In this document: positions 51,715-60,597 of the stretch, piece after piece
Layout of the letters: each line of letters starts with the position of its first letter
How positions within the stretch are numbered: position 1 is the first letter of the stretch
From: SHYQ01 sp041674525
GTDB lineage: Bacteria > Chloroflexota > Dehalococcoidia > UBA2979
Length of the DNA: 64,000 nucleotides
Direction of reading: 5' to 3'
Assembly (NCBI GenBank): GCA_041674525.1
Contig: JBAYVN010000002.1
Coordinates: 23,889 to 87,888, forward strand
Made by a program: the position numbers and the translations under genes
The notes under the pieces: generated by a model
Databases searched by the model: none
Told to the model about the DNA's origin: nothing
The model's input: only the letters and a program-made list of their open reading frames with translations

Positions 51715-52644
51715 CTACGAGGTCGGGGCGTACTTGCCGGTGAGCTGCGGCGTGGCGCCGTTGATGCCCTTCTCCTGCATCTGGAGGCGCGTCTCGCGGC
51801 CCCACGTGCGCTTCAGGTCATCCTTCACGTGGATCGTGAGCTTGCCGAGGCCCTGCGTCTCCAGCTCGACGACGTCGCCATCCTGGAACGCGTTCAGGCC
51901 GCGGTGGTTGGTGCCGGTCGGGATGAAGTCGCCCGGCTCCAGCGCGTGATGGGAGGTCGCGAACTCCACGCAGCGCGGGATCTTGTGCGCCATGTCGTTG
52001 GTGTTGAAGTCCTGCTTCAGGACGCCGTTGACCCACAGCTTCACCGGCAGGTTCTGCGCGTCCGGGATCTCGTCGGCGGTCACCAGGAACGGGCCGATGG
52101 GCGCGAACGTGTCGCGCGACTTCATCTGGAAGTACGAGCCCGGCTTCAGGCCGCGGGCCGATCCGTCGATGAAGTTGATGTAGCCGAAGATGTACTCCTG
52201 GGCGCGGGCGGCGGGGACGTTCAGCGCCCGCTTGCCGATGACGAGCGCCATCTCCGCCTCGCCCTCGAAGATCGAGGCCGGCACGTCCGGCAGGATCATC
52301 GTGTCGCCGTTGCCGATGATGGCGTCCGGGGACTTCGCGAAGATGTCGATCTCGGCGGGCTCGGACCGGGTACCGTTCTCCATGTAGTTCACGGCCATGC
52401 ACAGGATGTTCGACGGGCGCGGCAGGGGCGGGCGGATGCGCACGCTGGACAGCGGGACCCCCGTGCCGGATGCCACCGCGGCCTCGAGGCGGGGCTTGAC
52501 CGTCGCCCACTGCTCGATGACGCCCTTGATGATGTCGTGCGGCTCGGTGTGGGGGATATCCGACACCACGGCCGACACGTCGACCACCGTGTCGTTGCCC
52601 TTCAGCACGCCCAGCTTGAAGTCATCGAAAAACAGCAGCTTCAC
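51715..52644 (-). CDS. Fumarylacetoacetate hydrolase (FAH) family protein, copy 2
   Basis: A 309-aa protein closely similar to the product of 12957-13877 over its full length. It has the same start (KLLFFDDFKLG), NYMENGTRSEP, IFEGEAEMALVI, FGYINFIDGSARG, FAPIGPFLV and PTGTNHRGLNAF. GTG start with AGGAG upstream, where copy 1 has ATG. Differences cluster in the N-terminal 60 residues and near 120-150, so substrates may differ. It is not in an operon with the CoA-transferases downstream, but lies within 2 kb of them. Confidence 0.88.
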   Translation of the reverse strand: MKLLFFDDFKLGVLKGNDTVVDVSAVVSDIPHTEPHDIIKGVIEQWATVKPRLEAAVASGTGVPLSSVRIRPPLPRPSNILCMAVNYMENGTRSEPAEIDIFAKSPDAIIGNGDTMILPDVPASIFEGEAEMALVIGKRALNVPAARAQEYIFGYINFIDGSARGLKPGSYFQMKSRDTFAPIGPFLVTADEIPDAQNLPVKLWVNGVLKQDFNTNDMAHKIPRCVEFATSHHALEPGDFIPTGTNHRGLNAFQDGDVVELETQGLGKLTIHVKDDLKRTWGRETRLQMQEKGINGATPQLTGKYAPTS

Positions 52645-52896
52645 GTAGCGACTCCTCTGCGCCGCGCCCACGGTCTTCGGGTACGCCGGCGTCTTGCCCC
52701 CTGCAGCGCCGCGAGTGCCTCGAGGGCGGCGCTGTTGCTTGTCCGGTCCGGCGCAGTATAGGCGCGGCGAGAAGGGACGCAACTGCCGCCCGGGGACCGC
52801 GAGGGCCGTCGCGCGACGGGGTGCCCGCAGCGTCCGCGCTGCTATCATGCGGCGCGGCTCGCGATCCATCGGCGCGTGGTACCACGGAGGACAGTC

Positions 52897-53865
52897 GTGA
52901 AGGCAGTGCGCGTGCATCGTGCGGGGGGCAGCGAGGGCCTGGTCTACGAGGACGTCCCCGACCCGCAGCCCGCCGCCGGGCAGATCGTCGTCCGCGTGGA
53001 GGCGATCGGCGTGAACTACGCCGAGATCGGCCGCCGCCGCAACGCCAACCCCGCGAACCTCCCCGGCCCGATGGGGGGCGAGGGCGCCGGGACGGTCCTT
53101 CAGGCTGGCGAAGGGGTGACCGACCTCACGGCCGGCGACCGCGTCGCCTTCGCCGGCGTCACGGGCGCGTACGCCGAGCAGATCCTGCTGCGCGCCGGGC
53201 AGGTGGTCCCGGTCCCCGCGAACGTGACCTCGAAGCAGGCGGCGGCGGTCATGACCCAGGGGATGACCGCGCACGCCCTCGCCACGGAGGTCTACCCGCT
53301 GAAGCCCGGCGACACCTGCCTCGTGCACGCCGCTGCCGGGGGCATCGGGCTTCTGCTCTGCCAGATCGCGCGGCTCCGCGGCGCGCGCGTGATCGGGACC
53401 GTGTCGACCGGGGCGAAGGCGGAGGCGGCCCGCGCCGCCGGGGCGCAGGACACGATCCTCTACACCCAGGCCGACTTCGTCCAGGAGACGAAGCGGCTCA
53501 CGGAGGGGCGCGGCGTGGACGTCGTCTACGACTCGGTGGGGCAGACCACGTTCCTCAAGGGCTTCGAGTGCATCCGCCCGCGCGGCATGATGGTCTCGTA
53601 CGGACAGTCCAGCGGCCCGATCGGCCCGTTCGACACGGACGTGCTCTCGCGGAACGGCTCGCTGTACCTGACGCGCATGGGGCTGGCGGCATACACGGCC
53701 GGACGCGCCGAGCTCCGCCGCCGCGCGAGCGAGGTGCTGGAGTGGGTGGGCGCCGGGCAGCTGCGCGTGCACGTCTGCGCGGAGCTCCCGCTGGCGAGCG
53801 CGAGCCAGGCGCAGGACATGCTCGAGGCGCGCGAGACAATCGGCAAGGTGCTGCTGATCCCGTGA
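52897..53865 (+). CDS. Zinc-free quinone oxidoreductase (MDR family, QOR-like)
   Basis: A 322-aa protein. It starts KAVRVHRAGGSEGLVYEDV, has the substrate-side segment GVNYAEIGRRRN, and a nucleotide site in LVHAAAGGIGLLLCQIARLRG. YDSVGQTTFLKGFECI follows. It lacks the structural-zinc Cys cluster, as expected for QOR. It reduces quinones or enones with NADPH. GTG start after GGAGG. Divergent from the FAH gene and possibly part of the same catabolic region. Confidence 0.88.
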   Translation: MKAVRVHRAGGSEGLVYEDVPDPQPAAGQIVVRVEAIGVNYAEIGRRRNANPANLPGPMGGEGAGTVLQAGEGVTDLTAGDRVAFAGVTGAYAEQILLRAGQVVPVPANVTSKQAAAVMTQGMTAHALATEVYPLKPGDTCLVHAAAGGIGLLLCQIARLRGARVIGTVSTGAKAEAARAAGAQDTILYTQADFVQETKRLTEGRGVDVVYDSVGQTTFLKGFECIRPRGMMVSYGQSSGPIGPFDTDVLSRNGSLYLTRMGLAAYTAGRAELRRRASEVLEWVGAGQLRVHVCAELPLASASQAQDMLEARETIGKVLLIP

Positions 53866-53925
53866 GGCCGACCCCACGCGGCCGCGCCTGGAACGCGCCG
53901 GCGGGGCGAGGAGGAGCGGGGACGC

Positions 53926-54102
53926 CTACTCCGGGGCGCCCTGCCCCCACGGCACGGTCATGCCCACGACCGCGGCGATGCGCTCGATGGCGGACATGTA
54001 CTGCTGGAGCTCCGGCTGGGTTCGGAACAGCGGCTTGCAGCCGGCGATCTCAGTGATCGCCTGCACCACGACATCCGCATCGATCGTCTTCATCGTCGGC
54101 AT
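53926..54102 (-). CDS. Small hypothetical protein
   Basis: A 58-residue frame starts MPTMKTIDADVVVQAITEIAG and ends MTVPWGQGAPE. It reads as an ordinary soluble helical protein (QYMSAIERIAAVVG) with codon use like its neighbours. A second ATG lies three codons in. The ribosome-binding site is weak. It is convergent with the quinone reductase gene and divergent from the CoA-transferase gene. No family recognised. Confidence 0.5.
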   Translation of the reverse strand: MPTMKTIDADVVVQAITEIAGCKPLFRTQPELQQYMSAIERIAAVVGMTVPWGQGAPE

Positions 54103-54458
54103 TGCACGGTTCCACTAGTCGCTTGAGTGACGCCAGCCGGGGCGGTGGCCCCGTCCGGTGCGCAGTGTACCCTCGTCCGCCCACGGCGAGCAGCCCCGGC
54201 GCGCACGCACCCGCGCGGACCGCCAGCGGCGGGGCGGCGCGAGGGAAGTGCGCAATCCTCGCCAGGGGCGCACGAAGCGGTGGAGAGGACGCGGATCGCG
54301 TCGCGTCCGGTCCTCGGGGGCTGGACAACGAGACTACACTCTGCCGACCGGGGCTTCCGAGAAGCGACCGATCTGCCACGCGGCCACCTCCAACGATCCG
54401 GGCGACCGGATACGGGCTCCGAACGTACCAACGGGCAGCCTCCGAAAGAGGACGACGG
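54103..54458. other. Upstream region of CoA-transferase pair 2
   Basis: Frames here extend the CoA-transferase upstream but without family similarity, so I treat it as non-coding. TACACT near 54340 could be a -10 element and GAAAGAGGA is the ribosome-binding site. No CACGTGATG element was found. Confidence 0.5.
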
Positions 54459-55550
54459 ATGAACGAGGACGGCGGGGGATCCCCGGCTCGCGGCGCGACC
54501 GGACAGGCCGGCCCGCTCGAGGGCGTCCGCGTGCTGGACCTCACGCACTACGTCGCCGGTCCGTACTGCACGCGAGTGCTCGCGGACCAGGGAGCGGCCG
54601 TGCTCCGCATCGAGCCGCCCGGCGGTGACCCGTTGCGATCCTGGCCGCCGTTTCCGCCCGGCGGGCAGGAGCCGGGCCTGCTCTACACCTACCTCAACTG
54701 CGACAAAGAGCTGATTACGCTCGATCTCTCAGACCCCGCCGCGCGCGAGCGCGTGCTCGATCTCGCGCGCAATTCGGACGTCGTCGTGGAGAACTTCCGC
54801 CCGGGGACGCTGGACCGCTGGGGCATTGGCTGGGAGGCGCTGCACCGCGCGAACCCGCGCCTGGTGCTCACCTCCATCTCCAACTTCGGTCAGACCGGCC
54901 CGTACCGCGACTACCGCGCGTGGGACATCGTCGAGGATGCGCTCGGGGGCCTCGCGTACATCCACGGCGCGGACGATCGACAGCCGCTGACGCACGGCAA
55001 CCCGCAGGCGCAGTACCGCGCCGGCGTGGTCGCGACATCAGCGACGATCGCCGCCCTGCTCAACGTGGACGACGAGGGTGAGCACGTCGACGTCTCGATC
55101 ATGGAATGCATCGCCTCCACGCTGCGCGACACGATCCCGCAGTACACGTTCATGGGAGCGGTGCGGCGGCGCGGCGGACGCCAGGGCGGCGCCGGTGCGA
55201 TCACGCGCTGCGCCGATGGGTGGGTCATCCCCTCCGCGTACGGTGCGGACTACTCGCTCTTCGCGAACTTCCTGGAGGCGCCGGAGCTGGGCGACGAGAA
55301 GTTCCTCACCGGCGACGGACGCCAGACGCACGCCGCGGAGTTCCGTCAGACGATGGTCGAGGTGCTCAAGCGCTGGAAGACGATGGAGTTCTTCGAGGGC
55401 GCGCAGACCTGGGGCTTTGGCGTCGGCGCCGTGATCAGCCCGTTGCAGAACCTCGACTCATCTCAGTTGAGGGAACGCGGCTTCTTCCGCGACATCGAGG
55501 TGAGTCCCGGCCAGACGGCGCCCGCTCCGAAGGGCGGCATCCGCATATGA
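54459..55550 (+). CDS. Class III CoA-transferase, first gene of pair 2; catalytic Asp position is Arg
   Basis: A 363-aa CaiB/BaiF-family protein. It aligns from GVRVLDLTHYVAGPYC through VVENFRPGTLDRWGIGW and NFGQTGPYRD with the product of 10332-11570. Where that protein has AQYDTGA, this one has AQYRAGV (Arg 187), so the nucleophilic Asp appears missing. Its stop overlaps the next CoA-transferase start (ATGA). This suggests an inactive partner in a two-subunit enzyme. It is about 50 residues shorter than its relative, mostly at the C-terminus. Confidence 0.87.
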   Translation: MNEDGGGSPARGATGQAGPLEGVRVLDLTHYVAGPYCTRVLADQGAAVLRIEPPGGDPLRSWPPFPPGGQEPGLLYTYLNCDKELITLDLSDPAARERVLDLARNSDVVVENFRPGTLDRWGIGWEALHRANPRLVLTSISNFGQTGPYRDYRAWDIVEDALGGLAYIHGADDRQPLTHGNPQAQYRAGVVATSATIAALLNVDDEGEHVDVSIMECIASTLRDTIPQYTFMGAVRRRGGRQGGAGAITRCADGWVIPSAYGADYSLFANFLEAPELGDEKFLTGDGRQTHAAEFRQTMVEVLKRWKTMEFFEGAQTWGFGVGAVISPLQNLDSSQLRERGFFRDIEVSPGQTAPAPKGGIRI

Positions 55551-56920
55551 AGAAGGCACCGCTCGCCGGCATCCGCGTGATCGAGCACGGCCAGTTGCTC
55601 GCCGTGCCGTTTGCTGCCCGCATGCTGGCCGACCTGGGTGCGGAAGTGATCAAGATCGAGGCGGCGATCCGCCTCGACTCGCACCGCCAGACCACCTACC
55701 CGGACAACGACCCGGGTGCGCACTTCTGGGACCGCGGCGGCACGTATCACAACGAGAACCGGGGGAAGCTCGGCATCACGCTCGACCTGCGCAACCCGAT
55801 CGCAATCGAGGTCTGCAAGGACCTCGTGCGGATCAGCGACGTGGTCGTGGAGAACTTCACGACCCGCGTGATGCAGCAGTTCGGCCTCGACTACGCGGAG
55901 CTGGTCAAGATCAAGCCGGACATCATCATGATGTCCTCCACCGGGTACGGGCACACCGGGCCGTGGAAGGACTTCAAGGCGGTCGGCCCCACCACGGAAT
56001 CAGCCTCCGGTGTGGCGGTGACCACGGGCTACGACGGCCTGGATCCGGTCATGGCCGACATCCCGTACACGGACTACGTGGCGGCGGACCAGAACGTCCT
56101 CGGCGTCCTGCTCGCGCTCTACCGTCGAACGCGGACCGGACGAGGCTCCGACGTCGACATCTCGCAGGTGGAGGCGCAGGCCTCGCTCGCCGGCGAGCTG
56201 TACATGGATGCCGCGCTCAACGGCACGAGCCACGCGCCCCACGGCAACCGGCATCCGATGATGGCGCCGCACGACTTCTTCCCCTGCGCGGGCGAGGACC
56301 GCTGGTGCGCGATCGCGGTCTCGTCCGACGAAGAATGGCGGCGGCTGCAGGAAGCGATGGGCAACCCGGCCTGGGCCGCGGACGCCCGGTTCGCCGCGCT
56401 GGCTGGGCGGCAGGCGAACCTCGCGGAGCTCGACGCCAAGCTCGCCGAGTGGACGCGCGCGTTCGAGGCATTCGAGTTGATGACCCTGCTGCAGGCGAAC
56501 GGCGTGGCGGCCGGTGTGGCGCAGACCGGCCGCGATCTGGTCTTCAACGAGCACCTCGCCGCACGCGGCTTCTTCGACTGGGTGACTCCGCCGGCAAGCA
56601 CGGAGATCCCGGAAAAGCCGTACTCCGGTACCGGCTGGCATTTCAGCGAGAGCGAGCACGGCCTGCGACGCGGCGCCCCGCTGCTCGGCGAACACAACGA
56701 GTACGTCCTGCGCAACATCCTCGGATACTCCGCGGAGAAGTACGCCACGATCGTCGCCTCGGGCGCCCTGGGCGGCGCCCCCGAGGAGTTCAACCGGCCG
56801 CATCCGGTCGCGCTGGAGGTCCTGCAACGACAGGGTCGCGTGGTCGAGATCGACCCGGACTACCTGGAGCACCTCCGGCGGTTCAAGGAAACACACCCGC
56901 CCAACGGCTCCTCGAAGTAG
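55547..56920 (+). CDS. Class III CoA-transferase, second gene of pair 2
   Basis: A 457-aa CaiB/BaiF-family protein. Landmarks are AGIRVIEHGQLLAVPFAARM, VVENFTTRVM near 100, and STGYGHTGPW near 131. The likely catalytic Asp is D176 in IPYTDYVAA. It closely resembles the second gene of pair 1 (11579-12943). Overlap with the first gene and the missing Asp there make this the probable active subunit. Three crotonase-fold genes follow on the same strand, 72 nt downstream, so the CoA ester made here is probably their substrate. Confidence 0.88.
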   Translation: MKKAPLAGIRVIEHGQLLAVPFAARMLADLGAEVIKIEAAIRLDSHRQTTYPDNDPGAHFWDRGGTYHNENRGKLGITLDLRNPIAIEVCKDLVRISDVVVENFTTRVMQQFGLDYAELVKIKPDIIMMSSTGYGHTGPWKDFKAVGPTTESASGVAVTTGYDGLDPVMADIPYTDYVAADQNVLGVLLALYRRTRTGRGSDVDISQVEAQASLAGELYMDAALNGTSHAPHGNRHPMMAPHDFFPCAGEDRWCAIAVSSDEEWRRLQEAMGNPAWAADARFAALAGRQANLAELDAKLAEWTRAFEAFELMTLLQANGVAAGVAQTGRDLVFNEHLAARGFFDWVTPPASTEIPEKPYSGTGWHFSESEHGLRRGAPLLGEHNEYVLRNILGYSAEKYATIVASGALGGAPEEFNRPHPVALEVLQRQGRVVEIDPDYLEHLRRFKETHPPNGSSK

Positions 56921-56992
56921 CCATCGAAGTACATCGAGGTAGCAGCACCGAAGCAACAGCGATCAGGCGGCGAGCGCAAAGGCTGGGCACAG

Positions 56993-57820
56993 ATGGCTGG
57001 AGTCACGTACACGCGACAGGATCGGATCGCCTCGATCCACATCGACGCCGCGGCCACCGGGAACGCCTTCACCCCCGAGATCCGGCGGCAGCTGAACGCC
57101 GCCCTGCTGGAATACCGCCGCGACGACGAGGCGTGGATGGGCGTGATCTCCAGCGCGGGCCCGGACTTCTGCGTCGGTACGCAGGAGCCTGCCCCCACCT
57201 CCACGCGCGAGCGGCGGGAGCGCGCGCTGCTGTGGGGTGGCGGGTTCGTCGAGATCTGGAAGCCCACCATTGCTGCCGTGCAGGGACAGTGCCGCGGCGA
57301 GGGCCTCGCGCTGGCGCTGAGCTGCGATCTGCGTGTCGCGGATGAGACGTCGATGTTCTCGGCTGATCTCAGCGGCGACGCCTCCGAGCCGAACGTGGTG
57401 GCGGCGTGGCTGATCAACCTCGTCGGCATCTCCAGCGCCCTCGAGCTGCTCTGGCTGCGGCGCACGCTCGATGCGCACGAGGCGCAGCGCATCGGCCTGG
57501 TGAACCGCCTGACGGTGACCGGACCGAAGTCCGGGACGACGGAGGACACCAGCCGCTTCCCGATGAACCCGATGCCCACGACGATCAGCGTTCCCGACGG
57601 CAGTGCGGGCACGGCCGGGATGTACCTCGCGGAGGAGCTCCTGCAATACGCGCCGGTGACGCGCGTCTTCCAGAAGGAGATCGCCCTGCGCTCGGTGGGT
57701 GCGCCCTTCCACTACGCCCAGACGCTGGAGCTGGGGCCGAACCCGTACGCGAGCGAGGACCGCATCGAGGGCACACGCGCCTTCGTCGAGAACCGCCGCC
57801 CCACCTGGCACAACCGCTGA
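56993..57820 (+). CDS. Crotonase-fold protein 1 (both hydratase glutamates missing)
   Basis: A 275-aa enoyl-CoA hydratase/isomerase-fold protein. The CoA/oxyanion region is in KPTIAAVQGQCRGEGLALALSCDL. At the two positions where hydratases have catalytic Glu, this protein has Ala (GLALALSCD) and no PE motif after MFSADLSG. It therefore is unlikely to be a simple hydratase; decarboxylase, hydrolase or ring-cleaving crotonases are alternatives. It also carries an insertion (GPKSGTTEDTSRFPMNPMP) in the C-terminal half. First of three crotonase genes after the CoA-transferases. Confidence 0.82.
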   Translation: MAGVTYTRQDRIASIHIDAAATGNAFTPEIRRQLNAALLEYRRDDEAWMGVISSAGPDFCVGTQEPAPTSTRERRERALLWGGGFVEIWKPTIAAVQGQCRGEGLALALSCDLRVADETSMFSADLSGDASEPNVVAAWLINLVGISSALELLWLRRTLDAHEAQRIGLVNRLTVTGPKSGTTEDTSRFPMNPMPTTISVPDGSAGTAGMYLAEELLQYAPVTRVFQKEIALRSVGAPFHYAQTLELGPNPYASEDRIEGTRAFVENRRPTWHNR

Positions 57821-57847
57821 GCGGGCGCGAGAGACACGGAGACCGCG

Positions 57848-58663
57848 ATGGTGAACGAAGCCGGAGAGCCGATCCTGATCAAGGAGCGCGAGGGAGCCAT
57901 CCTGATCGCGCGCATGAACCGGCCGGAGCGCCTCAACGCCCTCGGCGGTGGCCTGCCCGAGGCGCTGAACGACGCGTGGTTCGAGTTCCGCGACGATCCC
58001 GGGTTGAAGGTGATGATCATCACCGGCACCGGCGACCGCGCGTTCTGCGCCGGCGCCGACCTGCGCCGCAACAACGAGGTCGCGACCGCGCTGGGTGCCC
58101 AGTCCGCGCAGGCGATGCTGGACGCCAGCCGCGCCCCGCGCATCGGCGCATCCATCACCTCGAACAACTTCCACCTGTACAAGCCGATCATCGCGGCGCT
58201 CAACGGCTGGACGCTCGCCGGCGGCTGCGAGATGGCGATGGGGTGCGACTTCCGCATCATCGAGGCACACGCGCAGATGGGCCTGCCGGAGGTGAAGCGC
58301 GGGATGGGCGCGAAGTCCACCACCCACAAGCTCTCGTTCCTGACGTACCTCGGCGTCGGCCTGGAGCTGGACTGGACGGGCGATCCGATCACCGCCGAGC
58401 ACGCGGTGCAGATCGGCATGGCCGACGAGGTGGTGCCCACGGGCAAGAGCCTCGAGCGCGCGCTCGAGATCGCGCGCCGTCTCGCCGCACGTCCCTCGAC
58501 GTACCTCCAGTACCACAAGGAGCGCATGTTCGAGAGCGTCGGCACGCCGATCGCGTACGCCCTGGCGATGGAGCAGCGCGAGCTCCCGCACGAGGGCGAG
58601 GACTACCGCCGCGGGCTGGAGGCGAGCGTCGCCTCCCCGCTACAGCGGCCTCCGTGGAGGTAG
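57848..58663 (+). CDS. Enoyl-CoA hydratase/isomerase family protein 2
   Basis: A 271-aa crotonase-fold protein with both catalytic-type glutamates kept: GGCEMAMGCDF (first) and MGLPEVKRGMGAK (second). The CoA site has AFCAGADLRRNNE and KPIIAALNGWTLAGG. The most conventional hydratase of the three. It likely hydrates the enoyl-CoA made from the imported acid. GGAGA precedes the ATG, 27 nt after the previous stop. Confidence 0.88.
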   Translation: MVNEAGEPILIKEREGAILIARMNRPERLNALGGGLPEALNDAWFEFRDDPGLKVMIITGTGDRAFCAGADLRRNNEVATALGAQSAQAMLDASRAPRIGASITSNNFHLYKPIIAALNGWTLAGGCEMAMGCDFRIIEAHAQMGLPEVKRGMGAKSTTHKLSFLTYLGVGLELDWTGDPITAEHAVQIGMADEVVPTGKSLERALEIARRLAARPSTYLQYHKERMFESVGTPIAYALAMEQRELPHEGEDYRRGLEASVASPLQRPPWR

Positions 58664-58717
58664 CTCGGACACCAGGCGTCAATCGGATCCTGTGCGGGCA
58701 TGGTCGGGAGAAGTGCA

Positions 58718-59410
58718 GTGCCGCTACTGACGACTCGAACTGAAGGCAGCGTCCTCGTCGTGGAGCTGCAGCGCGCGGAGCGGGGCAACGCCCTCAACCG
58801 CCAGTTGCAGCGCGAGCTCTCCGCTGCGTGGCAGGACTTCGAGGACCGCGACGAGCTGAAGGTGGCCGTGCTCGCCGGCTCGCCGGACGTGTTCTCGATC
58901 GGTCATGACGTCGCGGAGCTCGCGAGCGGAACGGGCGAGGACGCCTCCCCCGTGCCGGACCCCGGGATCTTCCCCATGTCGCTCTCCAAGCCGGTAATCG
59001 CCGCGGTGGAGGGGCCGTGCTACGGCCTCGGCTTCGAGCTGGCGCTGGCCTGCGATCTCCGCGTCGCCGGAGAGGACGCGATCTTCGGCATCCCGGACCT
59101 CGATCTCGCGGCGCCGTACCGCGTGGCTTCGGTCCTGCTGCCGCGCATGACCTTCATGGGCCAGAGCGCGGAGTTGATGTTCAGCGGCAAGACGCTGGAC
59201 GCCCGGACCGCGAACGCGCGGCGCCTGGTGAACACCGTCACGCCGAAGGGCCAGGCGCTGGCCACTGCCGTAAGCGCGGCCACCTCGATGGTGCAGCACT
59301 TCGGAGACGCCGGCGCGTTCCGCAAGCGCGAGATCTGGGGCCTCTCCGGGGTGCCCCTGCCCTACGCGATGACAGTCGTGCGAGAGACGGGCCCGGGAGC
59401 GTTCCGCTAG
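58718..59410 (+). CDS. Enoyl-CoA hydratase/isomerase family protein 3 (second Glu is Asp)
   Basis: About 230 aa, short for the family: the C-terminal helical cap is reduced. Conserved parts are VFSIGHDVAELASG and KPVIAAVEGPCYGLGFELALACDL, keeping the first Glu. The second site reads GIPDLDLAAP, with Asp in place of Glu, which suits isomerases more than hydratases. The start is GTG at 58718, with GGGAG upstream, or an ATG six codons earlier. In line with the other two crotonase genes. Confidence 0.83.
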   Translation: MPLLTTRTEGSVLVVELQRAERGNALNRQLQRELSAAWQDFEDRDELKVAVLAGSPDVFSIGHDVAELASGTGEDASPVPDPGIFPMSLSKPVIAAVEGPCYGLGFELALACDLRVAGEDAIFGIPDLDLAAPYRVASVLLPRMTFMGQSAELMFSGKTLDARTANARRLVNTVTPKGQALATAVSAATSMVQHFGDAGAFRKREIWGLSGVPLPYAMTVVRETGPGAFR

Positions 59411-59470
59411 CGGGCTCGAGAGCTCGTTCCCGCGTGACCAGCTAGATTTCTGTGCGAAGGAGGCGAGTCC

Positions 59471-60400
59471 ATGCTCACGATCGATGCCCACACCCACTGG
59501 AGACGTGACCCGGGCTTCGTGTCCGTCCGGTTCATCTCGCGAACGCGCACCGGCACCGTGGACACGAAGGAGCTCTTCGCCCGGCCCGACGTGCAGGCGC
59601 GGTACTTCGACGAAGACGGGTCGAAGATGATCGCGATGATGGAGAGCACCGGCGTGGACATGGTGCAGACCTGCCCCGTCGACTACGGGTTCGCGCTCGG
59701 CGAGGCCACGCGGCGCATCGAGGACATCAACGCGTTCTATCCCGAGCTCATGGAGCGATGGCCCGGGAAGTTCATCTACTACGCCGGCGTCGACCCGCGC
59801 CGGCCGAACGCCGCCGCGCTGTTCAAGCTCGCGCTGACGGAGTGGGGCGCGAAGGGGCTCAAGCTGATGCCGGCGGCGGGCTTCTTCCCCAACGACGAGA
59901 TCTGCTACCCGCTGTACGACCTGGCGGTGGAGTACGACGTGCCGGTGCTCTTCCACACCGGGCCCAACCCCCTGATGCGGAGCCGCAACGGGCATCCCCT
60001 GTACTACGACGACCTCGCCGCGGAGTACCCGCACCTCAAGATCATCTTCGGGCACGTGTCCGGCGAGTGGTGGCGTGACGCGATGAGCGTGATCCGCGGC
60101 AAGCCCAACTGCTACGCGGAGCTGGCCGGGTGGCAGCGTCGCCACCACGACAACCCCGAGCAGTTCTTCAAGGACCTCGGGGAGCTGCGCGACGCGATCG
60201 GCGCGAACCGCATCATGTATGGCACGGACGCCCCAGCCGTCGCGGGGATCCCGCTGCGGCCGTTCGCCGACGCGCTCAAGAACCTGCCCGAGTCGGCCGG
60301 CCAGTACGGCGTCAAGTTCACGATGGAAGAAGCCGAGGCGATCATGGGCCTCAACTTCGCGGGCATGCACGGGATCGCCGTCCCGATCTCCGCGAAGTAA
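59471..60400 (+). CDS. Amidohydrolase-family (ACMSD-like) metal-dependent hydrolase or decarboxylase
   Basis: A 309-aa TIM-barrel protein. It starts MLTIDAHTHWRRDPGF, giving the HxH metal motif. Further metal ligands appear in PVLFHTGPNPL, IIFGHVSGEWW and YGTDAPAVAG. This is the amidohydrolase-2 group, including decarboxylases of aromatic and pyrone acids and lactone hydrolases. As the last gene of the crotonase run, it may cleave or decarboxylate the final intermediate. Start supported by AGGAGGCGAG upstream. Confidence 0.88.
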   Translation: MLTIDAHTHWRRDPGFVSVRFISRTRTGTVDTKELFARPDVQARYFDEDGSKMIAMMESTGVDMVQTCPVDYGFALGEATRRIEDINAFYPELMERWPGKFIYYAGVDPRRPNAAALFKLALTEWGAKGLKLMPAAGFFPNDEICYPLYDLAVEYDVPVLFHTGPNPLMRSRNGHPLYYDDLAAEYPHLKIIFGHVSGEWWRDAMSVIRGKPNCYAELAGWQRRHHDNPEQFFKDLGELRDAIGANRIMYGTDAPAVAGIPLRPFADALKNLPESAGQYGVKFTMEEAEAIMGLNFAGMHGIAVPISAK

Positions 60401-60597
60401 CCACCCGCGGCAGGCGGGTCGCCTCGGCCGTCCGTGCTCCCTATCCGCGTGGGAGCCCGGTGCGGCCGGGGCGAACGCACATTTCCACCGGTTCTCACTG
60501 ATCGCGACACTCTGCTCGCGAATATCGTCGCGGTCACCTCGCAACGCTGTGCGCGACGGCCGATCGCGGGCAGCATCGATGGGCGCGGGGGCATGGA

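Noticed and set aside
51715..53877. A fusion of FAH copy 2 with upstream sequence
   Set aside because: The upstream part is a shadow of the quinone reductase gene; AGGAG marks the GTG start of the FAH protein.
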